Shown in pieces: positions 10,091 to 19,940 of a DNA stretch of 64,000 bases. The number at the start of each line of letters is the position of its first letter. Position 1 is the first letter of the stretch. Position numbers and translations under genes: made by a program. Source of the DNA: Seongchinamella sediminis (GTDB taxonomy: Bacteria > Pseudomonadota > Gammaproteobacteria > Pseudomonadales > Halieaceae); assembly GCF_003457605.1 (NCBI RefSeq), contig NZ_QRAN01000007.1:124001-188000 (forward strand), written 5' to 3'. Under the pieces are notes generated by a model that worked only from the letters and a program-made list of their open reading frames with translations, was not told the origin of the DNA and ran no database searches.

Positions 10091-11362
10091 TCACCACAGC
10101 GGCTCCGGTCCCTTTTTCAGCAGGCGGTTCCAGTCGGCCCGCGGCAGCTTCACCTGCAGGTGGGCGGTGCCGTCGTCGCCATAGCTCTCTGATTCCACCG
10201 CCCCCAGGCGGTAGAGGGCGGCGCGCAAGCCGCCCTGCTCGGGGCCCAGCTCCAGCTCCTCGCTGACCATATCCTGCCCCACCAGCTCGCTCACCGCCTG
10301 TAACAGCAGCTCAACGCCCGCGCCGGTGGTGGCGCTGAGCCAGACCCGCTCGGGCTGGCCCTCGGCGTTACGATCTATACGCGGCGCCTGCTCCAGCAGA
10401 TCCAGCTTGTTGTAAATTTCCAGCCGCGGAATCTGCTCGGCGCCGATTTCCTGCAATACTTCCTGCACCTGGTAGATGTTGTCCTCGCGCTCCTCGCTGG
10501 CGGCGTCGATCACGTGCAGCAGCAGGTCCGCATTCAGGGTCTCTTCCAGGGTGGCCTTGAAGGCCTCCACCAGCTTGTGCGGCAGGTGGGCGATGAAGCC
10601 CACCGTGTCGGCGAGCACCACCGGGCCCACATTCTCCAGCTCAAGCCGGCGCAGGGTCGGGTCCAGGGTAGCGAACAGCTGGTCGGCGGCGTAGACACCG
10701 GACTCGGTGAGGTAATTGAACAGGGTCGACTTGCCGGCGTTGGTATAGCCGACCAGCGATACGGTGGGGATTTCCTGGCGGCGCCGGGAGCGGCGCCCCT
10801 GGTCGCGCTGTTTGCGGACCTTCTCCAGCCGGGCGGTGATGGACTTGATCCGCGCCCGCAGCAGGCGGCGGTCGGTTTCAAGCTGGGTTTCACCCGGGCC
10901 GCGCAGGCCGATACCGCCTTTCTGCCGCTCCAGGTGGGTCCAGCCGCGCACCAGGCGGGTGCTCACGTGCTGCAGCTGGGCCAGTTCGACCTGCAGCTTG
11001 CCCTCGTGGGTGCGCGCCCGCTGGGCAAAAATATCCAGAATCAGGCCGGTGCGGTCCAGCACCCGGCACTGCAGCTCTTTTTCCAGGTTGCGCTCCTGGC
11101 TGGGGCTGAGGACGTGGTTGAACATCACCACTTCCGCCTCGTGCAGCCGGACCTCGTCGCGAATTTCCTCGAGTTTGCCCGAGCCGACAAAGGTCCGCGG
11201 GTGCGGGGCGGAACGCTGGCCCATCACGTAGGCAGCCGGGTCCCCTCCTGCGGAAAGCACGAGTTCCTCAAATTCACGGGGATCCTCCCGCTCCGCTTCG
11301 CTGTCGAGATTCAGGTGAACGAGCACCGCCCGCTCCCCGGAATCAGGTCGCTCAAAAAACAA
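10091..11362 (-). CDS. hflX: Ribosome-associated GTPase HflX
   Basis: HflX binds the 50S subunit and splits stalled or heat-damaged 70S ribosomes, using GTP and ATP. The 423-residue protein has the N-terminal HflX domain (GSGKLEEIRDEV, FNHVLSPSQERNLEKELQ), a helical linker (ERQKGGIGLRGPGETQLETDRR) and a GTPase domain. The P-loop is GYTNAGKSTLF, DTVGF is G3, and NKLDLL is G4. The start is a TTG at 11362 with AGAGG five bases upstream, and the sequence from there aligns with the E. coli N terminus. It sits between hfq and hflK as usual. Confidence 0.96.
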   Translation of the reverse strand: MFFERPDSGERAVLVHLNLDSEAEREDPREFEELVLSAGGDPAAYVMGQRSAPHPRTFVGSGKLEEIRDEVRLHEAEVVMFNHVLSPSQERNLEKELQCRVLDRTGLILDIFAQRARTHEGKLQVELAQLQHVSTRLVRGWTHLERQKGGIGLRGPGETQLETDRRLLRARIKSITARLEKVRKQRDQGRRSRRRQEIPTVSLVGYTNAGKSTLFNYLTESGVYAADQLFATLDPTLRRLELENVGPVVLADTVGFIAHLPHKLVEAFKATLEETLNADLLLHVIDAASEEREDNIYQVQEVLQEIGAEQIPRLEIYNKLDLLEQAPRIDRNAEGQPERVWLSATTGAGVELLLQAVSELVGQDMVSEELELGPEQGGLRAALYRLGAVESESYGDDGTAHLQVKLPRADWNRLLKKGPEPLW

Positions 11363-11412
11363 GACTACCTCTGGTGGGGGCTCCGGGGCGGCCGCAGCCG
11401 CCGCTCACTCGC

Positions 11413-11661
11413 CTAGCTGTCACCGCCCTCTTCCGGGGGATGCTGCATCGGCAGCCGCACAACCCGGCTGGGTACGACGGTGGAAATGGCGTGCTTGTAC
11501 ACCATCTGGCTGACGGTGTTCTTCAACAGCACGACGAACTGGTCGAAGGACTCGATCTGGCCCTGCAGCTTGATGCCGTTGACCAGGTAAATGGATACTG
11601 GAACGCGTTCCTTACGCAGAATATTGAGGTAAGGGTCTTGTAGCGTGTGCCCCTTTGACAT
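11413..11661 (-). CDS. hfq: RNA chaperone Hfq
   Basis: Hfq is a hexameric Sm-like protein that pairs small RNAs with mRNAs. The 82-residue product has the canonical start [20 protein letters not shown], Sm1 with [20 protein letters not shown], Sm2 with [12 protein letters not shown], and a short acidic tail. The ATG at 11661 follows GGAGAAATAGCC. An in-frame extension to 11829 is not conserved in this family and is not used. The tail is shorter than in E. coli Hfq, as in Pseudomonas. Confidence 0.98.
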   Translation of the reverse strand: MSKGHTLQDPYLNILRKERVPVSIYLVNGIKLQGQIESFDQFVVLLKNTVSQMVYKHAISTVVPSRVVRLPMQHPPEEGGDS

Positions 11662-11793
11662 GGCTATTTCTCCTGACAGGCTCAACTCGAGCCGAAAAAA
11701 ATTAAAAACTGGCCTTCTTCCCGACACCAACCAGCAAGCGCTCCCCTGGGGGCGAGGTGGTGTGGGCTGCGGGCCCTCGTTACCACTGCACGC

Positions 11794-11799
11794 AGTATA
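11794..11799 (-). promoter_or_regulatory. Candidate -10 element of an hfq promoter
   Basis: TATACT on the minus strand lies about 130 bases before the hfq ATG, just past the miaA stop. No good -35 is visible. A separate hfq promoter near the end of miaA is known in E. coli, which makes this position plausible. Confidence 0.3.
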
Positions 11800-11815
11800 G
11801 TGCATCCAGTGCGAT

Positions 11816-12856
11816 CTATATGGGGGCATGACCCAAATAGTTCAAGGCGGCATGAAGCGGCTTTTGGCCAATCAGCCGACTACCCAGGTCACCGGATTCC
11901 CGCCGGCCCGGGAGTGACGCTGATGAAGCCCCCTCATCGCCCTCGTAGGACAGCATAAATTCCTTAACGTTCCCCGCCTGATCGGTGTATATCCACCCAA
12001 GATCCGGCCATTTACGCAGCCAGGTCAGCTGCCGTTTGGCCAGCTGGCGGGTCGCCGCCACCCCCCGCTCCAGCGCCTGCGCCAGCGAGCACTTGCCCTC
12101 CAGGTACTGCCACAGCTGGCGATAGCCCACCGCCCGCAGCGCCGGCAGGTCCGCGCCCAGGTCACCGTGCTGGTACAGGGCCCGCACTTCCTCGAGGAAG
12201 CCCTGCTGCATCATCTGCTCGAAGCGCAGGGCGATGCGCTGGTGCAGCACGCTGCGCTCGGCGGGGCAGATGGCCAGCTGGGCGATGTCATAACGCTCAT
12301 GCGGGCCTGATCCGCTGGCCGCCTGCTCATGCCACGCAGTCAGGGTACGGCCGCTGCTGCGGTAGACCTCCAGCGCCCGCGCCAGGCGCTGGGAATGGTG
12401 GGGGTGGATCCTGGCCGCCGAGGCGGGGTCAACCGCCGCCAGTTGCTCATGGATATACGGCCAGCCCCGCTGCGCCGCCTCCGCCTCGATGGCGGCCCGC
12501 AGCGCCGGGTCGGCGGCGGGCATCTCGGCCATGGGCTGCAGGAAGGCCTTGAAGTAGAGCATGGTGCCCCCCACCAGCAGCGGCACCCGGCCGCGGGCGG
12601 TAATGTCATCCGCCAGGCGATTGGCGTCGGCGGCAAAGTCCGCCGCTGAATAGGGCTCGGCCGGGTCGCGAATGTCCACCAGGTGATGGGGGTAGTCGGG
12701 CTTGGCGCTGCCAATATCCAGGCCGCGGTAGACCAGGGCCGAATCGACGCTGATCAGCTCGCCATTGAGCTGGCCGGCGAGCTCGATAGCCAGGTCGGTC
12801 TTGCCCGAGGCGGTGGGGCCCATCAGGCAGATCAGTGGCGGCTTGGTAACAGACAC
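11816..12856 (-). CDS. miaA: tRNA dimethylallyltransferase with repeat-derived C-terminal tail
   Basis: MiaA transfers a dimethylallyl group to A37 of tRNAs reading UNN codons. The P-loop [11 protein letters not shown] opens the protein. [35 protein letters not shown] and [12 protein letters not shown] are family landmarks. I chose the GTG at 12856: upstream codons overlap mutL and are not MiaA-like. The product is then 346 residues against about 310-325 usually. The surplus is C-terminal: after a normal end near GNVKEFML, about 35 residues follow, part of them ([11 protein letters not shown]) encoded by the dispersed palindromic repeat at 11888-11918. Confidence 0.93.
   Translation of the reverse strand: MSVTKPPLICLMGPTASGKTDLAIELAGQLNGELISVDSALVYRGLDIGSAKPDYPHHLVDIRDPAEPYSAADFAADANRLADDITARGRVPLLVGGTMLYFKAFLQPMAEMPAADPALRAAIEAEAAQRGWPYIHEQLAAVDPASAARIHPHHSQRLARALEVYRSSGRTLTAWHEQAASGSGPHERYDIAQLAICPAERSVLHQRIALRFEQMMQQGFLEEVRALYQHGDLGADLPALRAVGYRQLWQYLEGKCSLAQALERGVAATRQLAKRQLTWLRKWPDLGWIYTDQAGNVKEFMLSYEGDEGASSASLPGRRESGDLGSRLIGQKPLHAALNYLGHAPI
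11888..11918. repeat. Dispersed palindromic repeat copy inside the 3' end of miaA
   Basis: The sequence runs GTCACCGGATTCCCG to CGGGAGTGAC and can fold on itself. It belongs to the same family as the copies at 6362-6449 and 22966-22996. Here it is translated as part of MiaA. Confidence 0.75.
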
Positions 12857-12872
12857 GGCATGATCCCCGGGG

Positions 12873-14753
12873 TCAACGCCCCCGCAGGAACAGCTTGTCC
12901 AGTTCGTCCAGGCCCAGCTGGGTCCAGGTGGGGCGGCCGTGATTACACTGGCCGGCGCGCTCGGTGGCCTCCATATCCCGCAGCAGGGCATTCATTTCCG
13001 GCACCGTCAGCCGGCGGTTGGCGCGCACCGAACCGTGGCAGGCCATGGTCGACAGGATCTCGTCCATGTGCGCCGCGATGCGTTCGGAGCTGCCGAACTC
13101 GATCAGGTCGGCCAGCACATCGCGCAACAGCTGCTCGACGTTGGAATCGCGCAGGGCCACGGGAATCTCGCGAATCACCAGCGCCTCCTCGCCGCCCGGG
13201 TCCACCGCCATGCCGATGGCCTGGAACAGCGCGCTGTTGTCGCTGGCCACCTGCACCTCGCGCTGGCTCACCGCCACCGGCTGCGGCACCAGCAGCGGCT
13301 GGCTGCGAATGCCCTCGGCAGCGCGGGCGGTTTTCAGTCGCTCGTAGGTGATGCGCTCGTGGGCGGCGTGCATGTCCACCAGCACCAGCCCGGCACTGTT
13401 CTCCGCCAGGATATAAATACCCTTGAGCTGGGCCAGGGCGTAACCCAGCGGCGGCACATCCTCCGCCGCGCCCTGCTCCGGCAGGGCCGGATGCAACTGG
13501 CGGTAGGCCGCCATCTGCGCCGCCCCCTGGGAGCCAGCGGCCGGGCTGCGATTGAAACCGGGACTGAAGCCGCCCCCCAGCTGCCCCTGGCTGGGCGCCG
13601 GCGCCTCGGCCACCGCACTGCCCTGCCCGGCTCCCCAGGCGAGGCCGGCCTGGGCACTGATCTCACCGGTTTCGGTATTAACGGCCATGCCGTCACCGGT
13701 GCGCACGGTGTTGGCCGGCAGCTGGTCACCGGGACGCACATCGGCCAGGGCGCGATGCAGGCTGGAAAAAATGAAATTGTGCACGCTGCGCCCATCGCGA
13801 AAACGCACCTCGTGCTTGGTGGGGTGGACGTTCACATCCACCTGGGCCGGGTCGACCTCCAGGTACAGGACAAAGGCCGGATGGCGGCCGTGGTAAAGCA
13901 CGTCCCGGTAGGCCTGCTTGATGGCGTGGGCAATCAGCTTGTCGCGTATGACCCGGCCATTGACGAAGAAGTACTGCAGGTCGGCCTGGCTGCGGGAAAA
14001 CGTGGGCAGGCCCACCCAGCCCCACAGCCTGAGCCGACCCGCGGGCAGGCCGCCGCCTTCATTCTCTACATATATGGCCTGCTCCATGAACGCCGGGCCA
14101 CAGACCGTGGCCACCCGCCGCTGCTGCTCCACCTGGCCGGTGCCGGCCTTGAGCTGGTGGATGCCGCGACCGTTGTGGCGCAGGCTGAAGGCGACGTCAA
14201 AACGCGACAGGGCCAGCCGCTTGACCACCTCCTCCAGGTTGTTGAACTCGGTTTTCTCGGTGCGCAGGAACTTGCGCCGGGCCGGGGTGTTGAAAAACAG
14301 GTCGCGCACTTCCACCGTGGTGCCCCGGGGGTGGGGAGCGGGCTTGATCACCACCTCCATCTCCCGTCCCTCGCAGGCGGCGGAACTGCCCTCGCTGCCG
14401 GCTTCAGCGGCGTTGCTGGTCAGGGTCAGCCGGGAGACCGAGCCGATACTGGCCAGGGCCTCACCGCGAAAGCCGAGACTGCCCACCGCCTCCAGGTCTT
14501 GCAGCGAGCTGATCTTGCTGGTGGCGTGGCGGGCCATCGCCAGCGGCAGGTCCTCCGGGGCGATGCCCGAGCCGTTATCGCGGATGCGGATCAGCTTGAC
14601 GCCGCCGGCTTCGACCTCGATATCCACCCGGGTGGCACCGGCATCCAGGCTGTTCTCCAGCACCTCCTTGGCGACCGATGCGGGGCGCTCGACCACCTCG
14701 CCGGCGGCAATCTGGTTGGCCAGGCGAGTGGAGAGGCGATGTATTCTGGACAT
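12873..14753 (-). CDS. mutL: DNA mismatch repair protein MutL (endonuclease-type)
   Basis: MutL couples MutS mismatch recognition to strand incision. The N-terminal GHKL ATPase has [30 protein letters not shown] and [10 protein letters not shown]. The C-terminal half carries [12 protein letters not shown], matching the DQHA(X)2E(X)4E nuclease motif with Q replaced by M, and CNHGRP near the end. These are features of MutL proteins that nick DNA themselves in MutH-less bacteria. An ATG at 14753 begins [25 protein letters not shown] at 14768, overlapping the amiB stop as TTGA, could start five residues earlier. Confidence 0.96.
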   Translation of the reverse strand: MSRIHRLSTRLANQIAAGEVVERPASVAKEVLENSLDAGATRVDIEVEAGGVKLIRIRDNGSGIAPEDLPLAMARHATSKISSLQDLEAVGSLGFRGEALASIGSVSRLTLTSNAAEAGSEGSSAACEGREMEVVIKPAPHPRGTTVEVRDLFFNTPARRKFLRTEKTEFNNLEEVVKRLALSRFDVAFSLRHNGRGIHQLKAGTGQVEQQRRVATVCGPAFMEQAIYVENEGGGLPAGRLRLWGWVGLPTFSRSQADLQYFFVNGRVIRDKLIAHAIKQAYRDVLYHGRHPAFVLYLEVDPAQVDVNVHPTKHEVRFRDGRSVHNFIFSSLHRALADVRPGDQLPANTVRTGDGMAVNTETGEISAQAGLAWGAGQGSAVAEAPAPSQGQLGGGFSPGFNRSPAAGSQGAAQMAAYRQLHPALPEQGAAEDVPPLGYALAQLKGIYILAENSAGLVLVDMHAAHERITYERLKTARAAEGIRSQPLLVPQPVAVSQREVQVASDNSALFQAIGMAVDPGGEEALVIREIPVALRDSNVEQLLRDVLADLIEFGSSERIAAHMDEILSTMACHGSVRANRRLTVPEMNALLRDMEATERAGQCNHGRPTWTQLGLDELDKLFLRGR

Positions 14754-14764
14754 AGATGAAACGC

Positions 14765-16099
14765 TCAAGTCGCGGGAATGGTCAGCTTCTGTCCCACCAT
14801 GATCTTCGACCCGCTGATGCCGTTGGTGCTTTTCAGCGTGGCCAGCGAGACGTTGAAGCGCTGGGCAATCGCCGACAGGGTATCACCACTGGCAATGGTG
14901 TACTCGGTGCCGCCCCGGGCCTTGTTCCAGGCGATGAGGGTACCCGAGGGCGGGTGCGCCAGCATGTGGTTCCTGATGCCGGCGTGAATGGCGCGGGCCA
15001 TTTTCTTCTGGTAGCTGCTGGTGGCCAGGCGCTGGGCCTCGGCGGGATTGGAGATAAACCCGGTTTCCACCAGGATAGAGGGAATATCGGGGGACTTCAG
15101 CACCGCGAACCCCGCCTGCTCCACGTTTTTCTTGTGCAGCCGGGCCACGCCATCGACGTTGCGCAGCACCTGGGCCCCCACCTGCAGGCTGGCGTCCAGG
15201 GTGGAGGTCATGGACAGGTCCGCCAGCACCCCGGCCAGCACGTCGTCCTTGTCGGACAGGCGCACCCCGCCGACCAGGTCCGCCGCGTTCTCGCGCTGGG
15301 CCAGGTAGCGGGCGGCGGTACTGGTGGCCCCGCTGGTGGACAGGGCGTAGACTGAGGCGCCGTTGGCCTCCCTGCGCTGGAAGGCGTCGGCGTGAATGGA
15401 CACGAACAGGTCCGCCTGGCGCTTGCGGGCCAGGTCCCGGCGCCCCTTGAGGCTGATGTAGTAGTCGCCGGTGCGGATCAGGGTGGGGGCAAACCCCGGG
15501 TCGGCGTCAAACAGGCGGTGCAGTTCCCGGGCGATGGCCAGCACCACATCCTTTTCCCGGCGCTTGCCCGGGCCCAGGGCGCCCGGGTCCTCACCGCCGT
15601 GGCCGGCATCGATGGCGATGATGATGTCGCGCTTGCTGCCCTGCTGGGCTGTTTTCTTCACCGCCGGCTGGGTGCTGGCCGTGGTCTTGTCGTACAGGTC
15701 AACCACCAGCCGGTCGCCGGCCTTCTCATTGGCCTTGAGGGAGAAGCTGCGCGGGTCGACGCTGGCGTTCATGTCCATGACGATGCGCAGGTCATCGCCC
15801 TCGCGCACGGCGGAGCGCAGCTGGCGAATCGGGGTATTGTCCAGCTCGAGGCTGGCCAGGCTGGTCCTGAGCCGGGTGTCGTCGACATCCAGCACGATGC
15901 GGGTCGGGTTTTCCAGCACAAAAAGATTGTGTTGCGAGGGTCCGGTGAGGTCGAACACCACCCGCGTGTGATCCGGCGCGCGCCACAGGCGCACGTCGTG
16001 CACATCCGCCGCCATCGCGGTGGCCGCCATTGTGGTGGCCGCCATCGCGGTGGCCGCCGCCAGCACACCCAGGATCGCCCCGATCCACGCCCTGCCCAT
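14765..16099 (-). CDS. amiB: N-acetylmuramoyl-L-alanine amidase (AmiB/AmiC type)
   Basis: This periplasmic zinc amidase cleaves the peptide stem from septal peptidoglycan during daughter-cell separation. The 444 residues comprise a signal peptide (about 1-30), an AMIN domain (about 31-135, [20 protein letters not shown]), an Amidase_3 domain and a C-terminal LysM ([19 protein letters not shown]). Amidase_3 spans about 165-390, with [10 protein letters not shown], the catalytic glutamate region [19 protein letters not shown] and [10 protein letters not shown]. The signal peptide contains a threefold 15-base tandem repeat (16009-16053). The mutL start abuts or overlaps the stop. Confidence 0.95.
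   Translation of the reverse strand: MGRAWIGAILGVLAAATAMAATTMAATAMAADVHDVRLWRAPDHTRVVFDLTGPSQHNLFVLENPTRIVLDVDDTRLRTSLASLELDNTPIRQLRSAVREGDDLRIVMDMNASVDPRSFSLKANEKAGDRLVVDLYDKTTASTQPAVKKTAQQGSKRDIIIAIDAGHGGEDPGALGPGKRREKDVVLAIARELHRLFDADPGFAPTLIRTGDYYISLKGRRDLARKRQADLFVSIHADAFQRREANGASVYALSTSGATSTAARYLAQRENAADLVGGVRLSDKDDVLAGVLADLSMTSTLDASLQVGAQVLRNVDGVARLHKKNVEQAGFAVLKSPDIPSILVETGFISNPAEAQRLATSSYQKKMARAIHAGIRNHMLAHPPSGTLIAWNKARGGTEYTIASGDTLSAIAQRFNVSLATLKSTNGISGSKIMVGQKLTIPAT
16009..16053. repeat. Three 15-bp tandem repeats within the amidase signal peptide
   Basis: CCGCCATCGCGGTGG occurs at 16009-16023 and 16039-16053, with a two-mismatch copy between them at 16024-16038. On the coding strand each unit gives five residues of the [10 protein letters not shown] type, so copy number changes the hydrophobic core length without shifting frame. 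Confidence 0.9.
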
Positions 16100-16139
16100 G
16101 TCACTCCCGCGCGTTATGCGTTTGTTGTTGCCGCTACCC

Positions 16140-16613
16140 TCAGGCGGCTGCCTGTAAACGCTGCACTGCCGCTTGTCCCCTTGCGGTACTGGCGTCCAGC
16201 TGCAGCCGGCGTCCCGAACCCTTGCGCTCTATGGTAATCACTAAATCCGCCGGGGGCAAAATCCCCAGCCCCCTGGCGGGCCACTCCACCAGGCAAAGCG
16301 AGTCACCTGTGAAATAATCACGAATTCCCATGAATTCCAGCTCCTCCGGATCGCCCAGCCGGTAGAGATCAAAGTGGTACAGGTGTAGTTCCCCCAGCTC
16401 GTAGGGTTCCACCAGGGTATAGGTGGGGCTCTTAACCGCGCCGCTGTGGCCCAGGGCCTGGACAATGCCGCGGCTGAGGGTGGTCTTGCCCATGCCGAGA
16501 TCGCCCTCGAGATAGACCACGGTGCCGGGCTCAAGGGCCGCCGCCAGCCGCTTGCCGCAGGCCACCATGGCCGCTTCATCGATGGCTTCCAGTACAATCT
16601 GGCGGTCGCTCAC
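16140..16613 (-). CDS. tsaE: tRNA threonylcarbamoyladenosine synthesis ATPase TsaE
   Basis: TsaE is the ATPase that works with TsaB, TsaD and TsaC to make t6A37 in ANN-decoding tRNAs. The 157-residue product has the Walker A motif EGDLGMGKTTLSRGIVQALG, the switch region VKSPTYTLVEPYE, LYHFDLYRL and a late LVEWPARG. The start is a GTG at 16613 that overlaps the nnr stop as GTGA, indicating translational coupling. Upstream codons in this frame are shadows of nnr. Confidence 0.95.
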   Translation of the reverse strand: MSDRQIVLEAIDEAAMVACGKRLAAALEPGTVVYLEGDLGMGKTTLSRGIVQALGHSGAVKSPTYTLVEPYELGELHLYHFDLYRLGDPEELEFMGIRDYFTGDSLCLVEWPARGLGILPPADLVITIERKGSGRRLQLDASTARGQAAVQRLQAAA

Positions 16614-18088
16614 CCCAACAGCTCCCGCAGCCAGGGCATCAGGTCCGAGGCCAGCAGGCCGCACATCCCCTCCTCGGCGGCCATATCGGCGGCGGCGCCA
16701 TGCAGGCAGACGCCGAGGGCCGCCGCCGCCAGCGGCTCGAGTCCCTGGGCCAGCAGGGAGCCGATGACCCCGCTGAGCACGTCGCCCATGCCGCCACTGG
16801 CCATGCCGGGATTGCCGTAGTCGCTGAGCAACAGCTGCCCTGCATCTGCTATCAGTGTGCCGTTGCCCTTGAGCACGGCCACGGCGCCGGTCGCGTCCTG
16901 CAGGGCGCGACAGGCGGCAAAGCGGTCCGCCTGGATGGCAGCGGTGCTGCACGACAGCAGGCGCGCCGCCTCACCGGGATGCGGGGTGATGACCGTGCCG
17001 GGGCGCACTCCCAGGTTGCCCGCGGCCAGCAGGTTCAGTCCGTCTGCGTCCAGCACCAGGGGCCTGGCACTGTCCATCGCCGCCTGGAACAGGTACTGCG
17101 CCCAGGCCGACTGGCCCAGCCCCGGCCCCACCACCAGGACATCGGCCGTTGCCAGCAGCGGTTCCAGGTCGGCGCCGGATTCCACCCCCCGGGCCATGAC
17201 TTCCGGCGCCCGCGCCACCAGTGCGGCAACGTGCTCGGGCCGGGTCGCCACCTTGACCAGGCCGGCGCCGCAGCGCAGGGCGGCCTCGGCGGCCAGGGCC
17301 GCCGCCCCGGCCATGCCGTAATCACCGCCGATCACCAGTACCGTGCCGTACAGGCCCTTGTGGGCGGTGGCGGGCCGCGGCGGCTGCATCTCCAGCAGCG
17401 ACGCCAGTTCCAGCCGGTAGCTATCACAGGGGACCTGCTGGTACACCGGCGGGGGCACCCCCAGGTCGGCAAACTGCAGCTCGCCGGTGTGATCCATGGC
17501 GTCGAGGGTGAACAGGCCGCGCTTGAGGCCGATAAAACTCACCGTGAGGTCGGCGCGCACCGCCCGGCCCAGCACCCGGCCGCTGTCCGAACACAGGCCG
17601 GAGGGGATATCCACCGCCAGCACCGCGGCGCCCGCCCCATTGATGGCCGCGATCGCCTCGACGTAAGCGCCGCGCACTTCACCCCCCAGGCCAGTGCCCA
17701 GCATGGCGTCCACCAGCACCCCCCGGGGCATGACGGCAGCGGCCTCGAAGGCCAGCATCTCCACCCCGTTGGCCAGGGCCTGGTTGCGGGCGAGCAGGGC
17801 GTCACCGCCGATTTTTGCCGGGTCCCCCAGCTGCAGCACCCGGGTGGGAATGCCGCGCTTGTGGGCCAGGTCGGCGATGAGGAAGCCGTCGCCGCCGTTG
17901 TTGCCGGTGCCGCAGAACACCTGTACGCATTCGGGGTCAGCCCAGGTGCTGACCAGGCAGTCAAAGGCGGCGTTGGCCGCCCGCGACATCAGGGTAATGC
18001 CCGGTATGCCGTGCTCGTCGATGGCACAACGATCCAGCGCGCGGCTTTGCTGGGCGGTGTACAATGGCTCAAAACTGGCTTTATCCAC
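16610..18088 (-). CDS. nnr: Bifunctional NAD(P)HX epimerase/dehydratase
   Basis: Nnr repairs hydrated NADH and NADPH. The N-terminal YjeF_N half (about 1-215) epimerises R- to S-NAD(P)HX and contains CGTGNNGGDGFLIADLA and LVDAMLGTGLGGEVRG. The C-terminal half (about 225-490) is the ADP-dependent dehydratase, with VLVIGGDYGMAGAAALAAEAALRCGAG split over its entry helix, TPHPGEAARLL, VLKGNGTLI and GMASGGMGDVLSG. At 492 residues it is the normal fused form. It heads the block and is divergent from queG, with a half copy of the dispersed repeat between them. Confidence 0.95.
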   Translation of the reverse strand: MDKASFEPLYTAQQSRALDRCAIDEHGIPGITLMSRAANAAFDCLVSTWADPECVQVFCGTGNNGGDGFLIADLAHKRGIPTRVLQLGDPAKIGGDALLARNQALANGVEMLAFEAAAVMPRGVLVDAMLGTGLGGEVRGAYVEAIAAINGAGAAVLAVDIPSGLCSDSGRVLGRAVRADLTVSFIGLKRGLFTLDAMDHTGELQFADLGVPPPVYQQVPCDSYRLELASLLEMQPPRPATAHKGLYGTVLVIGGDYGMAGAAALAAEAALRCGAGLVKVATRPEHVAALVARAPEVMARGVESGADLEPLLATADVLVVGPGLGQSAWAQYLFQAAMDSARPLVLDADGLNLLAAGNLGVRPGTVITPHPGEAARLLSCSTAAIQADRFAACRALQDATGAVAVLKGNGTLIADAGQLLLSDYGNPGMASGGMGDVLSGVIGSLLAQGLEPLAAAALGVCLHGAAADMAAEEGMCGLLASDLMPWLRELLG

Positions 18089-18133
18089 TTAACTCTCCGT
18101 CATTGTCGCCGGGTTTCGCAAAGGCGCTTGTCA

Positions 18134-18149
18134 CCTTCGCGGGAATGAC
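18134..18149. repeat. Half copy of the dispersed palindromic repeat
   Basis: CCTTCGCGGGAATGAC is identical to the right half of the 6422-6449 copy. It lies in the 64-base divergent spacer between nnr and queG, 18 bases before the queG ATG. The left half is absent or eroded. Confidence 0.6.
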
Positions 18150-18167
18150 CGCTTGAATTATACGCAG

Positions 18168-19259
18168 ATGTCCGACTCCGGTGACCCCAAAATTAGTGTC
18201 CCACAGGCCAGCGAGCTGCTGCAGGACGTCCGGCGCTGGGCGGCGGAACTCGGCTTCCAGCAGGTGGGCGTGAGCAGCGTGGACCTCGGCGACCATGAGG
18301 CCTACCTGCAGAAGTGGCTGGATGCCGGCTACCACGGCAGCATGGATTACATGGCCCGCCACGGCAGCAAACGCTCGCGCCCGGCAGAGCTGGTGCCCGA
18401 GACCTGCCGGGTGATTTCGCTGCGCATGGACTACCTCACCGATGACAGTGCCAACGCTGTGCTGGCCTCCTCGGAAAAAGCCTACATCTCCCGCTATGCC
18501 CTGGGCCGCGACTACCACAAGCTGGTCCGCAAACGGCTGGCGCAGCTGGCGGCGCGCATCGAGGCCGAGGCTGGCGGCGGCCGTTTCCGGGCCTTTGTCG
18601 ACAGCGCCCCGGTGCTGGAACGGGCGCTCGCCGAACAGGCCGGGCTGGGCTGGATCGCCAAGAACACCATGCTGATCAATCCCGAGGCCGGCTCCTGGTT
18701 CTTCCTCGGCGAGATTTACACCGACCTGCCCCTGCCGGAGACCGCGGCCCAGGAGAGCAAGCACTGCGGCACCTGCACCGCCTGCCTGACGGCCTGCCCC
18801 ACGGATGCCTTCGTCGCGCCCTTCCAGCTGGATGCCCGCCGCTGCATTTCCTACCTGACCATCGAGCACCACGGCAGCATCGACCCCCAGCTGCGCCCGC
18901 TCATGGGCAACCGGGTATTTGGCTGCGATGACTGTCAGCTGGTCTGCCCCTGGACCAAGTTTGCCGGCGCCAGCGGCGAAGACGATTTCCAGCCCCGCCA
19001 CGGGCTGGCGGACGCAGAGCTGGTGGCGCTGTTCCTGTGGGATGAGGACACCTTCCTGGCGCGCACCGCGGGCTCGCCCATTCGCCGCATCGGCTACGAG
19101 CGCTGGCTGCGCAACCTGGCGGTGGGGCTGGGCAATGGCCCGGCAACCGCGGCCGCAATCGCCGCCCTGCGCCAGCGGCAGGCGCACCCCTCGGCGCTGG
19201 TACGGGAGCATGTGGCCTGGGCGCTGGCCAGGCTTAACCCCAAGGGGTCAGGCCTATAA
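18168..19259 (+). CDS. queG: Epoxyqueuosine reductase
   Basis: QueG reduces epoxyqueuosine to queuosine in tRNA using a cobalamin cofactor and two [4Fe-4S] clusters. The 363-residue protein has ARYALGRDYHKLVRKRLAQL early, and the ferredoxin-like cluster motifs CGTCTACLTACPTDAF and FGCDDCQLVCPW. The C-terminal region is HEAT-like. The ATG at 18168 is my choice; a TTG at 18153 would add five residues. As in E. coli, it is next to and divergent from nnr. Confidence 0.95.
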   Translation: MSDSGDPKISVPQASELLQDVRRWAAELGFQQVGVSSVDLGDHEAYLQKWLDAGYHGSMDYMARHGSKRSRPAELVPETCRVISLRMDYLTDDSANAVLASSEKAYISRYALGRDYHKLVRKRLAQLAARIEAEAGGGRFRAFVDSAPVLERALAEQAGLGWIAKNTMLINPEAGSWFFLGEIYTDLPLPETAAQESKHCGTCTACLTACPTDAFVAPFQLDARRCISYLTIEHHGSIDPQLRPLMGNRVFGCDDCQLVCPWTKFAGASGEDDFQPRHGLADAELVALFLWDEDTFLARTAGSPIRRIGYERWLRNLAVGLGNGPATAAAIAALRQRQAHPSALVREHVAWALARLNPKGSGL

Positions 19260-19275
19260 TTGAGAACGCCACGCG

Positions 19276-19304
19276 CCACCCCCAGGTTTTTTATCAGGGG
19301 GCGG
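19276..19304. terminator. Hairpin between convergent queG and orn
   Basis: CCACCCCC (19276-19283) pairs with GGGGGCGG (19297-19304) with one mismatch. The loop holds a T6 run rather than the stem being followed by one, so it is not a textbook terminator. Its position between two convergent stops fits a bidirectional end signal. Confidence 0.3.
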
Positions 19305-19857
19305 TGTGGGTAGGATCCATTCTCAGGAAGTGGTCGCGGTAGTAGCGCAGTTCCTCGATGGACTCGCGAATATCGTCGAGCGCGAGGTGGGTGCCGCTTT
19401 TGCTGAAGCCGTCTTCCAGTTCCGGGCGCCAGCGCTGCATCAGTATTTTCAGGGTGCTCACGTCCAGGTTGCGGTAGTGAAAAAAGGCCTCCAGCTCGGG
19501 CAGGTGGCGGGCCATGAAGCGGCGATCCTGGCAAATGGTGTTGCCGCACATGGGCGAGGCGTTCGCCGGCACATACTGCTCGAGAAAGGCCAGGGTCTCC
19601 GCCGCCGCCCGGGACGCGTCATAGTCGCTGGCGCGCACCCGCTCCACCAGGCCGGACTGGTTGTGCTGGGTGGTATTCCACTCATCCATGGCGGCCAGGC
19701 GCTTGTCCGCCGCGTGAATGGCGATTACCGGCCCCTCGGCGAGGGTATTGAGGTCGCTGTCGGTGACGATAGTGGCAATTTCAATGACCACATCCCGGTC
19801 AGGATCCAGTCCGGTCATTTCCAAATCTACCCAGACCAGGTTGGTCGCGCTTGGCAT
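19294..19857 (-). CDS. orn: Oligoribonuclease
   Basis: Orn degrades RNA dinucleotides, including pGpG from cyclic di-GMP breakdown, and is usually essential. The 187-residue product is a DEDDh exonuclease: [10 protein letters not shown] holds the first D and E, the middle aspartate is in [15 protein letters not shown], and [18 protein letters not shown] supplies the final histidine and aspartate. The ATG at 19857 gives the standard N terminus [18 protein letters not shown]; a frame open to 19899 adds non-conserved residues. It is divergent from rsgA, as in E. coli. Confidence 0.97.
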   Translation of the reverse strand: MPSATNLVWVDLEMTGLDPDRDVVIEIATIVTDSDLNTLAEGPVIAIHAADKRLAAMDEWNTTQHNQSGLVERVRASDYDASRAAAETLAFLEQYVPANASPMCGNTICQDRRFMARHLPELEAFFHYRNLDVSTLKILMQRWRPELEDGFSKSGTHLALDDIRESIEELRYYRDHFLRMDPTHTAP

Positions 19858-19940
19858 AGGGGCTCGCTTTTTGCTGAGGCTGTGCCGGCAGTGTAACAAA
19901 TTGCCTCGACAGGCCCAGAGCCTGCCCCAATAATGGCCCC

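Noticed and set aside
14769-14785. GCGGGAATGG near the amidase 3' end as another palindromic-repeat copy
   Set aside because: Only about ten bases match and the paired arm is absent. It encodes the normal LysM end, so it is probably coincidence.
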